Assembly (NCBI GenBank): GCA_025451655.1
Contig: JANWKA010000133.1
Location: forward strand, 1-47,102
DNA from: Chitinophagaceae bacterium
GTDB lineage: Bacteria; Bacteroidota; Bacteroidia; Chitinophagales; Chitinophagaceae
Direction: 5' to 3'
DNA: 47,102 nt
The notes under the pieces were generated by a model. That model was not told the DNA's origin. It made no database searches and saw only the letters and a program-made list of their open reading frames with translations. The translations under genes were made by a program, and so were the position numbers. Numbering within the stretch: position 1 is the stretch's first letter; each line of letters opens with the position of its first letter. Positions 7,275 to 15,793 of this stretch are shown here, in pieces.

Positions 7275-10200
7275 ATGGAAATTCAATACCCGGAATATGA
7301 GGGGTTGAACCTGCCCGCGATCGAACAGCAAATGCTCCGGGATTGGGAGTCCCATCAACTTTTTGAACAAACCGTGGAGGGTCGCAACGGCTTTCCCCCC
7401 TTTGTTTTTTACGAAGGGCCCCCTTCCGCCAACGGGCTTCCCGGGATCCACCATGTGATTTCCAGGACCCTGAAGGACCTGGTATGCCGGTACAAGACCA
7501 TGATGGGGTTCCAGGTGAGGAGAAAAGGGGGATGGGATACCCACGGGCTCCCGGTGGAGCTCGGGGTGGAAAAGGAGCTGGGAATCACCCGGGAGGATAT
7601 CGGAAAGGAAGGAAAGATTTCGGTCAGGGATTACAATTTAAAATGCAGGGAAGCGGTACTCAGGTACAAGGACCGGTGGGAAGACCTGACCCGAAAAATG
7701 GGCTACTGGGTCGACCTGAAGGATCCCTATATCACATTCCAGCGGGATTATATTGAATCCCTTTGGTGGTGCCTGAAAAAATTATACGACAAGGGACTTT
7801 TGTATGAAAGCGTCAGCATCCAACCCTATTCCCCGGCAGCCGGAACCGGGCTGAGCTCCCATGAGCTCAACCAGCCCGGTACCTATAAGGAGGTGAAGGA
7901 TACGACTTGCGTGGCCATGTTCCGGGCCCTGGAAGATGACCATTCCCGGTTCCTGTTCCAGGCGGCGGGAAGCCCGGAGTTGTATTTCCTGGCCTGGACC
8001 ACGACCCCCTGGACCCTCCCTTCCAACCTGGGCCTGACGGTCGGTCCTTCCATCACCTATGCCCTTGTGCGCACCTTCAACCCCTACAGTGGAAATCCAT
8101 GCGCCGTGATCCTGGCCAAAAATCTGCTGCACCGGTATTTCCCGGAACACCTGGATGAATGGACGGAAGGAGACCAGGCCGGGCTTTATGCCGCGATCAC
8201 AGGTTGGCTGGACCAGGGTCAGGATCCCCCACGGATCGCGGAGGATGAGACCCTCCGGAAAGGATTCGAGGGGCTGATGAAGAAAAAGCAGCTGCCTTAC
8301 AAGGTCTTGCTGGAAATGAAGGGGGAACAACTGGTGGAATGCCGCTATGCCCGGCTGATGCCTTTCGACGCGAACGATCCCTCCCGAATCGCCGGGGATC
8401 CTTTCCGGGTGGTTCCGGGAGATTTCGTGACGACGGAAGATGGCACGGGGATCGTCCATACCGCCCCCGCCTTCGGGGCGGACGATTTCAGGGTGGGACA
8501 GAAATTTGGACTGGGGATCCTCACCCTGGTGGACCGTCAGGGAAAATTCGTCGAGGGTCTGGGCGAATTCAGCGGCAGATATGTGAAGAATTACACGGAT
8601 GATCCTGCCTATGTGGACGTGAACGTGGATCTTGCCGTGATGCTGAAAAAAGCCCACCTGGCCTTCCGGATTGAAAAATATGAGCACAGCTACCCCCATT
8701 GCTGGAGGACCGATAAGCCCATTCTTTATTATCCCCTGGATGCCTGGTTCATCCGGACCACGGCTTACCGTGACCGGATGATCGAACTCAATCAGACCAT
8801 CCAGTGGAAGCCGAAAAGCACGGGAGAAGGAAGGTTCGGCAACTGGCTGGAAAATATGGTGGACTGGAACCTCAGCCGGAGCAGGTTCTGGGGAACCCCC
8901 CTTCCCCTCTGGACCACGGCCGAAAAAGACCGGACCATTTGCATCGGGTCTGTGGAACAACTGAAAGCGGAAATGGCCAGGGCTTTTGCTGCCGGATTGA
9001 TGAATGAACTGGACCGGGATTGGGAACCCGACCTCCATAAACCCGATATCGACCTGGTGGTCCTGGTCAGTGAGGATGGAAGACCGATGCACCGGGTGCC
9101 GGACCTGGTGGATGTCTGGTTTGATTCCGGGGCCATGCCTTATGCCCAATGGCATTTTCCGTTCGATAACCAGGAGATCTTCGCGGCAAACTATCCCGCG
9201 GATTTCATCTGCGAGGGGGTCGACCAGACCCGGGGATGGTTTTATACTCTTCATGCCCTTGCAGCCCTGCTCCGGGAAGATATCCTGGAGGAGCTCAACT
9301 CCCATGGAATTCCGGCGACCACCCGGGAGATCCCCGGGATTGCTTTCCGCACGGTGGTATCCAACGGCCTGGTCCTGGATAAGGATGGAAACAAGATGAG
9401 CAAAAGGCTGGGCAACGTGATCGATCCCTTCGAGACCATTTCAACCTATGGGGCGGATGCCACCCGCTGGTACCTGATCACCAATGCCTCCCCCTGGGAT
9501 AGCCTCCGATTTGATAAGGCCGGAATCCTGGAGGTGCAGCGCCAGCTGTTCGGCACCTTATATAATACGTACGCGTTCTTCGCTATGTATGCCAATACGG
9601 ACGGTTTCACTTTCAGGGAACAGGAGATCCCCGGGGACCAGCGTCCGGAAATCGACCGCTGGATCCTTTCTTCCCTGAATTCCCTGATCGGTTCCGTCCG
9701 TTCGAGCCTGGACCAGTATGAGCCCACCCGGGCCGGAAGGGCCATCGAGGAATTTGTGGACCGGCATCTGAGCAACTGGTATGTCAGGCTTTGCCGGCGC
9801 CGCTTCTGGAAAGGAGAATACGGACCGGATAAAATCTCCGCCTACCAGACCCTTTGTGAATGCCTGGAAAAGGTGCTGGGCCTTATGGCTCCCATTTCCC
9901 CTTTCTTTTCCGACTGGATGTTCCGCAACCTCAACAGGACCACCGGCCGGTTTGCGGAGCAATCCATTCACCTGACCCGCTTTCCCGAGCCTAGGCCGGA
10001 ATGGATCGACCTTTCCCTGGAAGAAAGAATGGAAATCGCCCAGGATATTTCTTCCCTGGTGCTTTCGCTCCGGAAAAAGATCAATATCAAGGTGCGGCAA
10101 CCCCTCTCCAAAATCCTCATTCCCGTCAGGGGGGAAGTCATGAAAAGTCGGATACAACTGGTGGAGAACCTTATTTCCAGCGAGGTGAACGTAAAGGAAA

Positions 10201-10763
10201 TTAATTATATCACTGAAAATGACGGATTTATCCGCAAGAAAGTGAAAGCCAATTTCCAGATCCTGGGGAAAAAGCTGGGGCCGCTGATGAAACCGGTGGT
10301 GGCCGCTTTATCCGGGCTGGACCAGGAGGAGATCTCCCGGCTGGAAAATGAGGGTTCCCTGACCCTGAAGATCGGGGGACGGGATCTCACCCTGGATGCC
10401 GGGGAGCTGGAAGTTTCTGCCGAGGATATTCCCGGCTGGACGGTGGCTACCAGGGGACCCCTCACGGTGGCTCTGGATACGCGGATCAGTCCTGAACTTT
10501 TGGCAGAAGGAAATGCCCGGGAGCTGGTAAATCGCATTCAGAAGCTCAGAAAAGACAAAGATTTAAAAATTACAGATAGGATTAATGTAAAGTTGTCCGG
10601 CACCCCGATGGTCCGCCGCCTTTTGAACAATGAGGAATTAAAACACTATATTTGCACGGAAATTTTGGCAGAACATCTGGAAATCCTTTCAGCCCCCGAA
10701 CCCGGAATTGAAATTGAGGTGGGTGACACGAAATTAACAGTGATTATTAACAAAAACAGCTGA
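7275..10763 (+). CDS. ileS: Isoleucyl-tRNA synthetase, eukaryote-like type (IleRS2)
   Basis: Charges tRNA-Ile with isoleucine and hydrolyses mischarged Val-tRNA. It has 1162 residues, typical of the long eukaryote-like form. The HIGH-type motif reads GIHH at residues 57-60 (within PSANGLPGIHHVISRTLKD), so positions one and three are swapped relative to HIGH. WDTHGLPVE follows. The CP1 editing domain contains TTEDGTGIVHTAPAFGADD. KMSKR is at 707-711. The C-terminal part has the anticodon-binding domain and a DUF5915-like tail, as in IleRS2, instead of the zinc-binding tail of the common bacterial enzyme. IleRS2 enzymes tolerate mupirocin, and the swapped motif is associated with very strong resistance. 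A DksA-like gene starts 2 nt after the stop. Confidence 0.97.
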   Translation: MEIQYPEYEGLNLPAIEQQMLRDWESHQLFEQTVEGRNGFPPFVFYEGPPSANGLPGIHHVISRTLKDLVCRYKTMMGFQVRRKGGWDTHGLPVELGVEKELGITREDIGKEGKISVRDYNLKCREAVLRYKDRWEDLTRKMGYWVDLKDPYITFQRDYIESLWWCLKKLYDKGLLYESVSIQPYSPAAGTGLSSHELNQPGTYKEVKDTTCVAMFRALEDDHSRFLFQAAGSPELYFLAWTTTPWTLPSNLGLTVGPSITYALVRTFNPYSGNPCAVILAKNLLHRYFPEHLDEWTEGDQAGLYAAITGWLDQGQDPPRIAEDETLRKGFEGLMKKKQLPYKVLLEMKGEQLVECRYARLMPFDANDPSRIAGDPFRVVPGDFVTTEDGTGIVHTAPAFGADDFRVGQKFGLGILTLVDRQGKFVEGLGEFSGRYVKNYTDDPAYVDVNVDLAVMLKKAHLAFRIEKYEHSYPHCWRTDKPILYYPLDAWFIRTTAYRDRMIELNQTIQWKPKSTGEGRFGNWLENMVDWNLSRSRFWGTPLPLWTTAEKDRTICIGSVEQLKAEMARAFAAGLMNELDRDWEPDLHKPDIDLVVLVSEDGRPMHRVPDLVDVWFDSGAMPYAQWHFPFDNQEIFAANYPADFICEGVDQTRGWFYTLHALAALLREDILEELNSHGIPATTREIPGIAFRTVVSNGLVLDKDGNKMSKRLGNVIDPFETISTYGADATRWYLITNASPWDSLRFDKAGILEVQRQLFGTLYNTYAFFAMYANTDGFTFREQEIPGDQRPEIDRWILSSLNSLIGSVRSSLDQYEPTRAGRAIEEFVDRHLSNWYVRLCRRRFWKGEYGPDKISAYQTLCECLEKVLGLMAPISPFFSDWMFRNLNRTTGRFAEQSIHLTRFPEPRPEWIDLSLEERMEIAQDISSLVLSLRKKINIKVRQPLSKILIPVRGEVMKSRIQLVENLISSEVNVKEINYITENDGFIRKKVKANFQILGKKLGPLMKPVVAALSGLDQEEISRLENEGSLTLKIGGRDLTLDAGELEVSAEDIPGWTVATRGPLTVALDTRISPELLAEGNARELVNRIQKLRKDKDLKITDRINVKLSGTPMVRRLLNNEELKHYICTEILAEHLEILSAPEPGIEIEVGDTKLTVIINKNS

Positions 10764-10765
10764 CC

Positions 10766-11677
10766 ATGGCAAGCAAAAAGAAAAAAGTTGCTGCTAGCCC
10801 AACAAAAAAAGCATCCTCCAAAAAACCATCGCCTAAAAAAGCAAAGGTCCGAAGTCATTCTGCTCCCAAAGCGGCTCTGAAAAAATCGGTCCCTGCCAAA
10901 AAGGCTGTATCGAAGCGTGCTCCGGCCAAACATGCGGTGAAGAAAGTAGCCGCAAAACATATTACCCGGAAATTACCCCTGAAGCCGATCGCAAAAAAAC
11001 CGATTGAAAAAAAACTGGCAAATTCCCAGGTGAACCAGAAGAACTCAAAAACCCTAGCAAAAACCGTTGTGAAGATCGTGAATCAAAAGCCGAAGACTGA
11101 AGCCAGGAAAGCAGTGGAAACCAAAAAAACCATACCCGCGGTTTCCAGGGGAGTGAAAAAGACGATTCCGACCCCGGTTCAGAAACCGGTTGCCGCCAAG
11201 GAAGTTCCAGTCAAGCGGATCTCAATTCCGCCCCGGAAATCCACCCTCACCTACCAGCCCGAGTTCACCAAGTCCCTGCTGGACCCGAACCTGAATTCCG
11301 GACCAGTATACCGTTACAGCGACGGGGAGCTGTCAGAGTTCAAGGACCTCATCCTGAAGAAGCTGGAAACAGCCAAAAAGGAACTGGTCTACCTTCAGGG
11401 CCTGATCACCCGCAAGGACGAAGCCGGGACGGACGATACGGAAAACAAGTATATGAGCATGGAAGACGGCAGCGGTACCATGGAACGGGAACAACTCAAC
11501 CAGATGGCCAGCCGCCAGATTCAGTTCATCGACCACCTGGAAAAAGCCCTGATGCGGATCGAAAACAAGACCTACGGGATTTGCAGGGAGACCGGGAAAC
11601 TGATCGACAAGGCCAGGCTCCGTGCGGTACCTCATGCTACCCTCAGCATTGAGGCCAAGCATGCGAGGAACAAATAA
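10766..11677 (+). CDS. TraR/DksA-family protein with lysine/alanine-rich histone-like tail
   Basis: Protein of 303 residues in two parts. Residues 1 to about 155 are low-complexity Lys/Ala/Pro/Ser sequence (repeated KKA, KKP, AKK blocks), like histone H1 or AlgP tails, and strongly basic. Residues about 180-303 are a DksA-like coiled coil (SEFKDLILKKLETAKKEL to MASRQIQFIDHLEKALMRIE) and the degenerate finger region YGICRETGKLIDKARLRAVP. Only one cysteine (Cys273) of the usual four zinc ligands remains, a state common in Bacteroidota members. DksA proteins bind the RNA polymerase secondary channel; here the tail suggests an added DNA- or RNA-binding role (inference). The ATG lies 2 nt after ileS, so co-transcription is likely. 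Confidence 0.85.
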   Translation: MASKKKKVAASPTKKASSKKPSPKKAKVRSHSAPKAALKKSVPAKKAVSKRAPAKHAVKKVAAKHITRKLPLKPIAKKPIEKKLANSQVNQKNSKTLAKTVVKIVNQKPKTEARKAVETKKTIPAVSRGVKKTIPTPVQKPVAAKEVPVKRISIPPRKSTLTYQPEFTKSLLDPNLNSGPVYRYSDGELSEFKDLILKKLETAKKELVYLQGLITRKDEAGTDDTENKYMSMEDGSGTMEREQLNQMASRQIQFIDHLEKALMRIENKTYGICRETGKLIDKARLRAVPHATLSIEAKHARNK

Positions 11678-11753
11678 TTTCCTGCCCACCCTTCCTATCA
11701 TCCCCCTTGCGGCCATTGCCCGCTTTGGATTTCAATTGAATTTCCGCACCGAT

Positions 11754-13361
11754 TTATTTTCTGCGCGCAAACTCTGCCTCAACAGCCCGGAGGAAGTCCA
11801 GGAAATGCTGGGGTGAGGAATCGAAGGAATACCCCCTGTTGGAAAGCATTCTTCCTTCCCTATCCAGGAAGACATAATAGGGCTGGGCGTTCCGGTTGAA
11901 TTTCACGATTTCAAAGTCAGCATTCTTTTCCCCGATATTGCGGATCCCCGACCCATCGAAGGTGGATTTATACTGGAGGGAATCCGGCAGTTCTGTCCGG
12001 TCATCGGTATAAAGCTGAAGCAGCACGAAATCCAGGTTCACCGTCTGGCGGACTGCAGGATCGGTCCAGACATCTGCCTCCATCTTGCGGCAGTTCACGC
12101 AGGACCATCCGGTAAAATCGATCATCAGGGGCTTGTTTTCGGACCTGGCCGCTGCCATCGCTTCCCCATAATCATAGAAAGCGGTATACCCCCTTGGGGT
12201 AGCCTGCCCGAAAATACCCACGTATTTTCGGGGCAGGATCGCAGGCATGGAGGTTCCGGGACTCCCCGAACCAGGGGCAGAGCCGGAGAAATTGAAGCTG
12301 GAATAATTGGGCAGGAATCCCGCAGTGATCCCCCCAGGCTCGGCTCCGAACATACCCGGAACCAGGTAGACCACGAAAGCGAAAGCCATCAGGGCCAGGA
12401 TGAGCCTCGGAATGGAGATATGGGAAAGGGGAAGGTCATGGGAAAAAGTCAATTTTCCCAGCAGGTAAAACCCAGTCATGGTGAAGAGCACGATCCAGAT
12501 TGCCAGAAAAACTTCCCGGCTCAGGATATGCCAGTGATAGGCCATATCCACATTGGAAAGAAATTTCAGGGCGAGCGCCAGTTCCAGGAATCCCAAAACG
12601 ACCTTCACCGAATTCAGCCAGCTGCCGGATTTCCCGATCCGGCTCAGCCAGCCCGGAAACAGGGCGAACAGGGCGAAAGGGATGGCCAGTGCAATGGAAA
12701 AACCAAACATTCCCGTCAGGGGTCCCGCTCTTCCCCCCTTTGCCGCCAGGGCCAGCAGCCCTCCGATGATCGGACCGGTGCAGGAGAAGGAAACAATCAC
12801 CAGGGTGATTGCCATGAAAAAAAGTCCGGTAAAGCTCCCCAGTCCCGCCCGGTTATTGGCCAGGTTCGCCCAGGAGGAAGGTAATTCCAGGTCGAAGGCC
12901 CCCAGGAAAGAAAGGCCGAACAGGACGAAGATGAGGAAGAAGATCAGATTTGCCCAGATATTGCTGGAAAGCTGGTTGAGCGAATTGGCACCGAAAAGCA
13001 CCGTGATGAGCAGGCCCAGGCCCGTATAGATCACGATGATGGAAAGGGAATAATACAGGGCATTGCGGATACCCGCAGCCCTGCTCCCGCTTTTTTTCAG
13101 GAAGAAACTTACCGTAATGGGAATCAGGCTGAACACACAGGGGGTTGCCAGAGCCGCGAGCCCTCCCGCAAAACAGCCCCAGAAGATCCACCAAAGGGAT
13201 CTGCCTGCCGGATCATCCGTCCCGGGAAGGCTGGAAATCGAAGCCTGCGGGGCGGGGACCGAAACCGAAACCGCAGCGCTTCCCTGACTTCCTGCAGCAG
13301 GGGCGGAAAATGAAAATACCGGCAACAGCAGGACCAGAAGTATAATATAAATGGTCTTCAT
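11754..13361 (-). CDS. DsbD-type thiol:disulfide interchange protein, transmembrane and thioredoxin parts only
   Basis: Carries electrons from cytoplasmic thioredoxin across the inner membrane to periplasmic thiols. It has 535 residues: a signal peptide (1-20), a short linker, the eight-helix DsbD membrane domain with its two reactive cysteines Cys75 (LATPCVFSLIPI) and Cys194 (SFSCTGPIIG), and a C-terminal thioredoxin-like domain with C421-V-N-C424 (FTGWSCVNCRKME). The usual N-terminal alpha domain is missing and is instead encoded by the separate gene just upstream (13415-13855), so DsbD is split here. It converges on the DksA-like gene 76 nt away. Confidence 0.9.
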   Translation of the reverse strand: MKTIYIILLVLLLPVFSFSAPAAGSQGSAAVSVSVPAPQASISSLPGTDDPAGRSLWWIFWGCFAGGLAALATPCVFSLIPITVSFFLKKSGSRAAGIRNALYYSLSIIVIYTGLGLLITVLFGANSLNQLSSNIWANLIFFLIFVLFGLSFLGAFDLELPSSWANLANNRAGLGSFTGLFFMAITLVIVSFSCTGPIIGGLLALAAKGGRAGPLTGMFGFSIALAIPFALFALFPGWLSRIGKSGSWLNSVKVVLGFLELALALKFLSNVDMAYHWHILSREVFLAIWIVLFTMTGFYLLGKLTFSHDLPLSHISIPRLILALMAFAFVVYLVPGMFGAEPGGITAGFLPNYSSFNFSGSAPGSGSPGTSMPAILPRKYVGIFGQATPRGYTAFYDYGEAMAAARSENKPLMIDFTGWSCVNCRKMEADVWTDPAVRQTVNLDFVLLQLYTDDRTELPDSLQYKSTFDGSGIRNIGEKNADFEIVKFNRNAQPYYVFLDREGRMLSNRGYSFDSSPQHFLDFLRAVEAEFARRK

Positions 13362-13414
13362 GAGCGGTTTTGACCAGATCCGGTGTTCCCGGATTCCCGG
13401 AGGGAAGGGGCCTC

Positions 13415-13855
13415 CTACAGGCTGACCTGGAAATCGATATCCTTGGGGGGCAGGCAGTTGGCATCATTGCAAACCATGAATTCCAGGGATCCGTTTACGG
13501 CCCTGGTACCGGGCCTGACCCGGACCAGCTGCACGAAATCCACGCTGTGCTCGAAATATTTCAGTTCGGAATTGAAACTCTTGTCAAAATGTTTCACCAG
13601 TTTGCCGTCCTCCCTGGTTTTACCCACCAGGGTGAGTTCTTTCTGATCGAATTTAAAGGAAGTCGGGATGGGTCCTTTCCCCGCATCCTGGGAATAAATA
13701 TGCCATCCCGGATCGATCCGGGCCATCAGGTGAACCGCGTATTCGTTGCCAGAGACTTTTTTCACTCCATAGGACCAGTGCACCGGAGCCAGGATTTGGG
13801 CGGAAAGAAGGAGGGGGCTCATCACCAGGGCAGCTGCCAGAAAATGCTTTATCAT
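13415..13855 (-). CDS. Stand-alone DsbD alpha-like domain (DsbC_N/PF11412 type), secreted
   Basis: Exported protein of 146 residues. After a signal peptide (about 1-19, ending LLSA) comes one immunoglobulin-like domain of the kind normally found at the DsbD N-terminus: VHWSYGVKKVSGNEYAVHLM, then DPGWHIYSQ, and the terminal CNDANCLPP with Cys129 and Cys134 as the likely redox pair. It should receive electrons from the membrane protein encoded 53 nt downstream and pass them to periplasmic partners. It begins 16 nt after purQ on the same strand, so the three genes probably form one transcript. Confidence 0.85.
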   Translation of the reverse strand: MIKHFLAAALVMSPLLLSAQILAPVHWSYGVKKVSGNEYAVHLMARIDPGWHIYSQDAGKGPIPTSFKFDQKELTLVGKTREDGKLVKHFDKSFNSELKYFEHSVDFVQLVRVRPGTRAVNGSLEFMVCNDANCLPPKDIDFQVSL

Positions 13856-13871
13856 TCTATTCGGTTTAGGT

Positions 13872-14564
13872 TCAATTGGATCCCATCAGGCCGGCAAATA
13901 TCTTTTGGCCATCGGTATTGCCCAGCTTCCGGCTGGTTGCCCGTTCCGGATGGGGCATCAGGCCATATACATTCTTTTCCCGGTTGGTGACCCCTGCGAT
14001 ATGGGAAAGGGATCCATTGGGATTGCTTTCCCCGTTGATCTGGCCGTCGTCTCCGCAATAATGGAACAGGATCTGGTCATTCGCAGCAAGGGCTTCCAGG
14101 GTTTGCCTATCGGCCAGGTATCGCCCTTCACCATGGGCCACCGGAATTTTCAGGGGCTGGCCTGCGAGGCCCCTGGTGAGGGGAAGCGAAGTATTCGAGC
14201 TTTTGATATAAATGTTCCGGCATACGAATTTCTGGGAGGCATTTCTCACCAGGACTCCGGGAAGCAGTCCGGCTTCGCAAAGAACCTGGAACCCATTACA
14301 AATCCCCAGGACCTTTCCTCCTGCCCGGGCGAACCCGATCACGCTCTCCATCATCGGGCTGAATCTTGCCAGGGCACCGCAGCGCAGGTAATCTCCGTAG
14401 GAAAATCCTCCCGGAAGGATGATGCAATCCCCGGTATCAAAAGCAGAAAGATCCCTGTCCTTATGCCAAAGGGCAACCACCTCCTGCCCCATGTCCACCC
14501 GCAGGGCGTCCATCGCATCCCGGTCGCAGTTGGACCCTGGAAAAACCACCACACCAAACTTCAT
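13872..14564 (-). CDS. purQ: Phosphoribosylformylglycinamidine synthase subunit PurQ
   Basis: Glutaminase subunit that supplies ammonia for the fourth step of de novo purine synthesis (FGAR to FGAM). It has 230 residues, the normal size for the separate-subunit form. The class I glutamine amidotransferase triad is complete: Cys89 in GICNGFQ, and His205 and Glu207 in MPHPERA. The opening MKFGVVVFPGSNCDRD is typical, which fixes the start at ATG 14562-14564; a frame 30 codons longer exists but reads unlike the family. PurL and PurS are not in the window. The neighbouring downstream dsb genes look co-transcribed although functionally unrelated. Confidence 0.96.
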   Translation of the reverse strand: MKFGVVVFPGSNCDRDAMDALRVDMGQEVVALWHKDRDLSAFDTGDCIILPGGFSYGDYLRCGALARFSPMMESVIGFARAGGKVLGICNGFQVLCEAGLLPGVLVRNASQKFVCRNIYIKSSNTSLPLTRGLAGQPLKIPVAHGEGRYLADRQTLEALAANDQILFHYCGDDGQINGESNPNGSLSHIAGVTNREKNVYGLMPHPERATSRKLGNTDGQKIFAGLMGSN

Positions 14565-14581
14565 AGATTTCCGGTTCGGGC

Positions 14582-14600
14582 CCCGCAGTCCCGCTGCGGG
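14582..14600. repeat. Hairpin CCCGCAG-N5-CTGCGGG in the purQ leader
   Basis: Perfect 7-bp GC-rich arms with a 5-nt loop ending 18 nt before the purQ start codon. It may be a translation-affecting hairpin or an operator. No purine riboswitch core is recognisable around it. Confidence 0.4.
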
Positions 14601-14740
14601 AAGGAGAACCACTTCCTTTTTGAATGCACCCGGAACCCGGCAGGCAACCTGCATTCACAACCACATTCCGCCCGGGCAGGGCGCAGGTTTCAGCAGGCCA
14701 ATATTAGAACGAAAAAACGGCTTTACCTACAGGAAAATCC

Positions 14741-14748
14741 CAAAATTA
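14741..14748 (-). promoter_or_regulatory. Possible -7 element (TAATTTTG) for purQ
   Basis: Exact TAnnTTTG on the minus strand in the 230-nt gap upstream of purQ. It would give a leader of about 170 nt that includes the 14582-14600 hairpin. No matching -33 box. Confidence 0.4.
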
Positions 14749-14794
14749 TCGTTAAAAACCCCCTGCCGGAAGGGCCTGCTCTGCCCCGCTGACT

Positions 14795-15778
14795 TCATGC
14801 GGTAAAGAGCTGGACCGCGAGGGCAAATCCGAACAGGCAGATATGGACCGAACTGGCTATGAAGTTCCGCTTCATGTTCCAGAAGGCATTGGCCAGGAAT
14901 GCAGCGAAGGGGACCATGCTCATGATCCACATGTTGATGGAGAAGGCTTTGTTGATGAAGGAGGCGATGACAGCCACCACGCAATAGGCAAGCAGGATGA
15001 CCCAGGCTTTACGGACCTGTATGAGGGTTTTGAAATACCCCTGCTGGATCTTATACAGGCTGAAAATGAACAGGACCAGGATCAGGGCCATGGCAGAAAG
15101 CGCAAAATATTCCTGGGGCAGCTTGGGATAGCTCAGGCCTGCAAAAGGGATTTTCAGAAAAAGGGAGATCCGGCCGGTGAGGAAGAGGTAGGCCCCCACA
15201 ATATAAAACGGACAGGCCATCCCCAGGACGGCCAGGATCCACTCGGCAGGCCTGAAAGGTCTGGAGATCACCAGGACGGCCCAGATCAAAAGCAAAAAGA
15301 TGATCGCCGGGAAATAGACGAGTGCCGCAACCCCGATGATGAATCCGATATTGAATACGCTTTCCTTCGCCGAATCCTTGTTATACAGGGCGATCATCAG
15401 AGGCAGGGCTGCGAGCATCAGGGTGTTCACGATCAGGGCAGCCGAAAACACATTCCACGGTCGGAAAAAGGTGGTGATGAGCAGGTAGCTCATCGCAGGC
15501 AGGTAGGTGGCCCTGGGCAGAAGCCTTGTTTCCCGCACGATCCGGTTGAGGGTGATGGCCTGGGTGAACAGCAGGGCCATGGTCAGCAGGACGAACCAGC
15601 CCGCCCGGTCATGGAAAATCCCGGTCAGACGGTCCTCCAGGACATTGAACAGAAAACCGTCTGCGGCATGGGTCTGGGGAAGGGAGGGATGGAAAATGAA
15701 AATGGCCTTGATGAGCAGGGTGTAGATCACCAACAGGAGGATGGTGTAGGGATTACCCGACCGGAACAGCCTGATCAC
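14795..15778 (-). CDS. DUF6427 family integral membrane protein
   Basis: Inner-membrane protein of 327 residues with about nine hydrophobic segments, starting MIRLFRSGNPYTILLLVIYT. The opening F(R/K)SGNP and the internal LPRATYLPAMSYLLITTFFRPW are characteristic of the DUF6427 family, known essentially from Bacteroidota and of unknown function. It starts 15 nt after the stop of the 514-residue exported protein, so the two are probably co-transcribed and may act together. No enzyme motif is visible. Confidence 0.82.
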   Translation of the reverse strand: MIRLFRSGNPYTILLLVIYTLLIKAIFIFHPSLPQTHAADGFLFNVLEDRLTGIFHDRAGWFVLLTMALLFTQAITLNRIVRETRLLPRATYLPAMSYLLITTFFRPWNVFSAALIVNTLMLAALPLMIALYNKDSAKESVFNIGFIIGVAALVYFPAIIFLLLIWAVLVISRPFRPAEWILAVLGMACPFYIVGAYLFLTGRISLFLKIPFAGLSYPKLPQEYFALSAMALILVLFIFSLYKIQQGYFKTLIQVRKAWVILLAYCVVAVIASFINKAFSINMWIMSMVPFAAFLANAFWNMKRNFIASSVHICLFGFALAVQLFTA

Positions 15779-15793
15779 CCCCTGAAAATAAGG

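Noticed and set aside
7782-9305. 507-codon open frame on the minus strand
   Set aside because: It lies inside ileS, antisense to conserved catalytic and editing regions.
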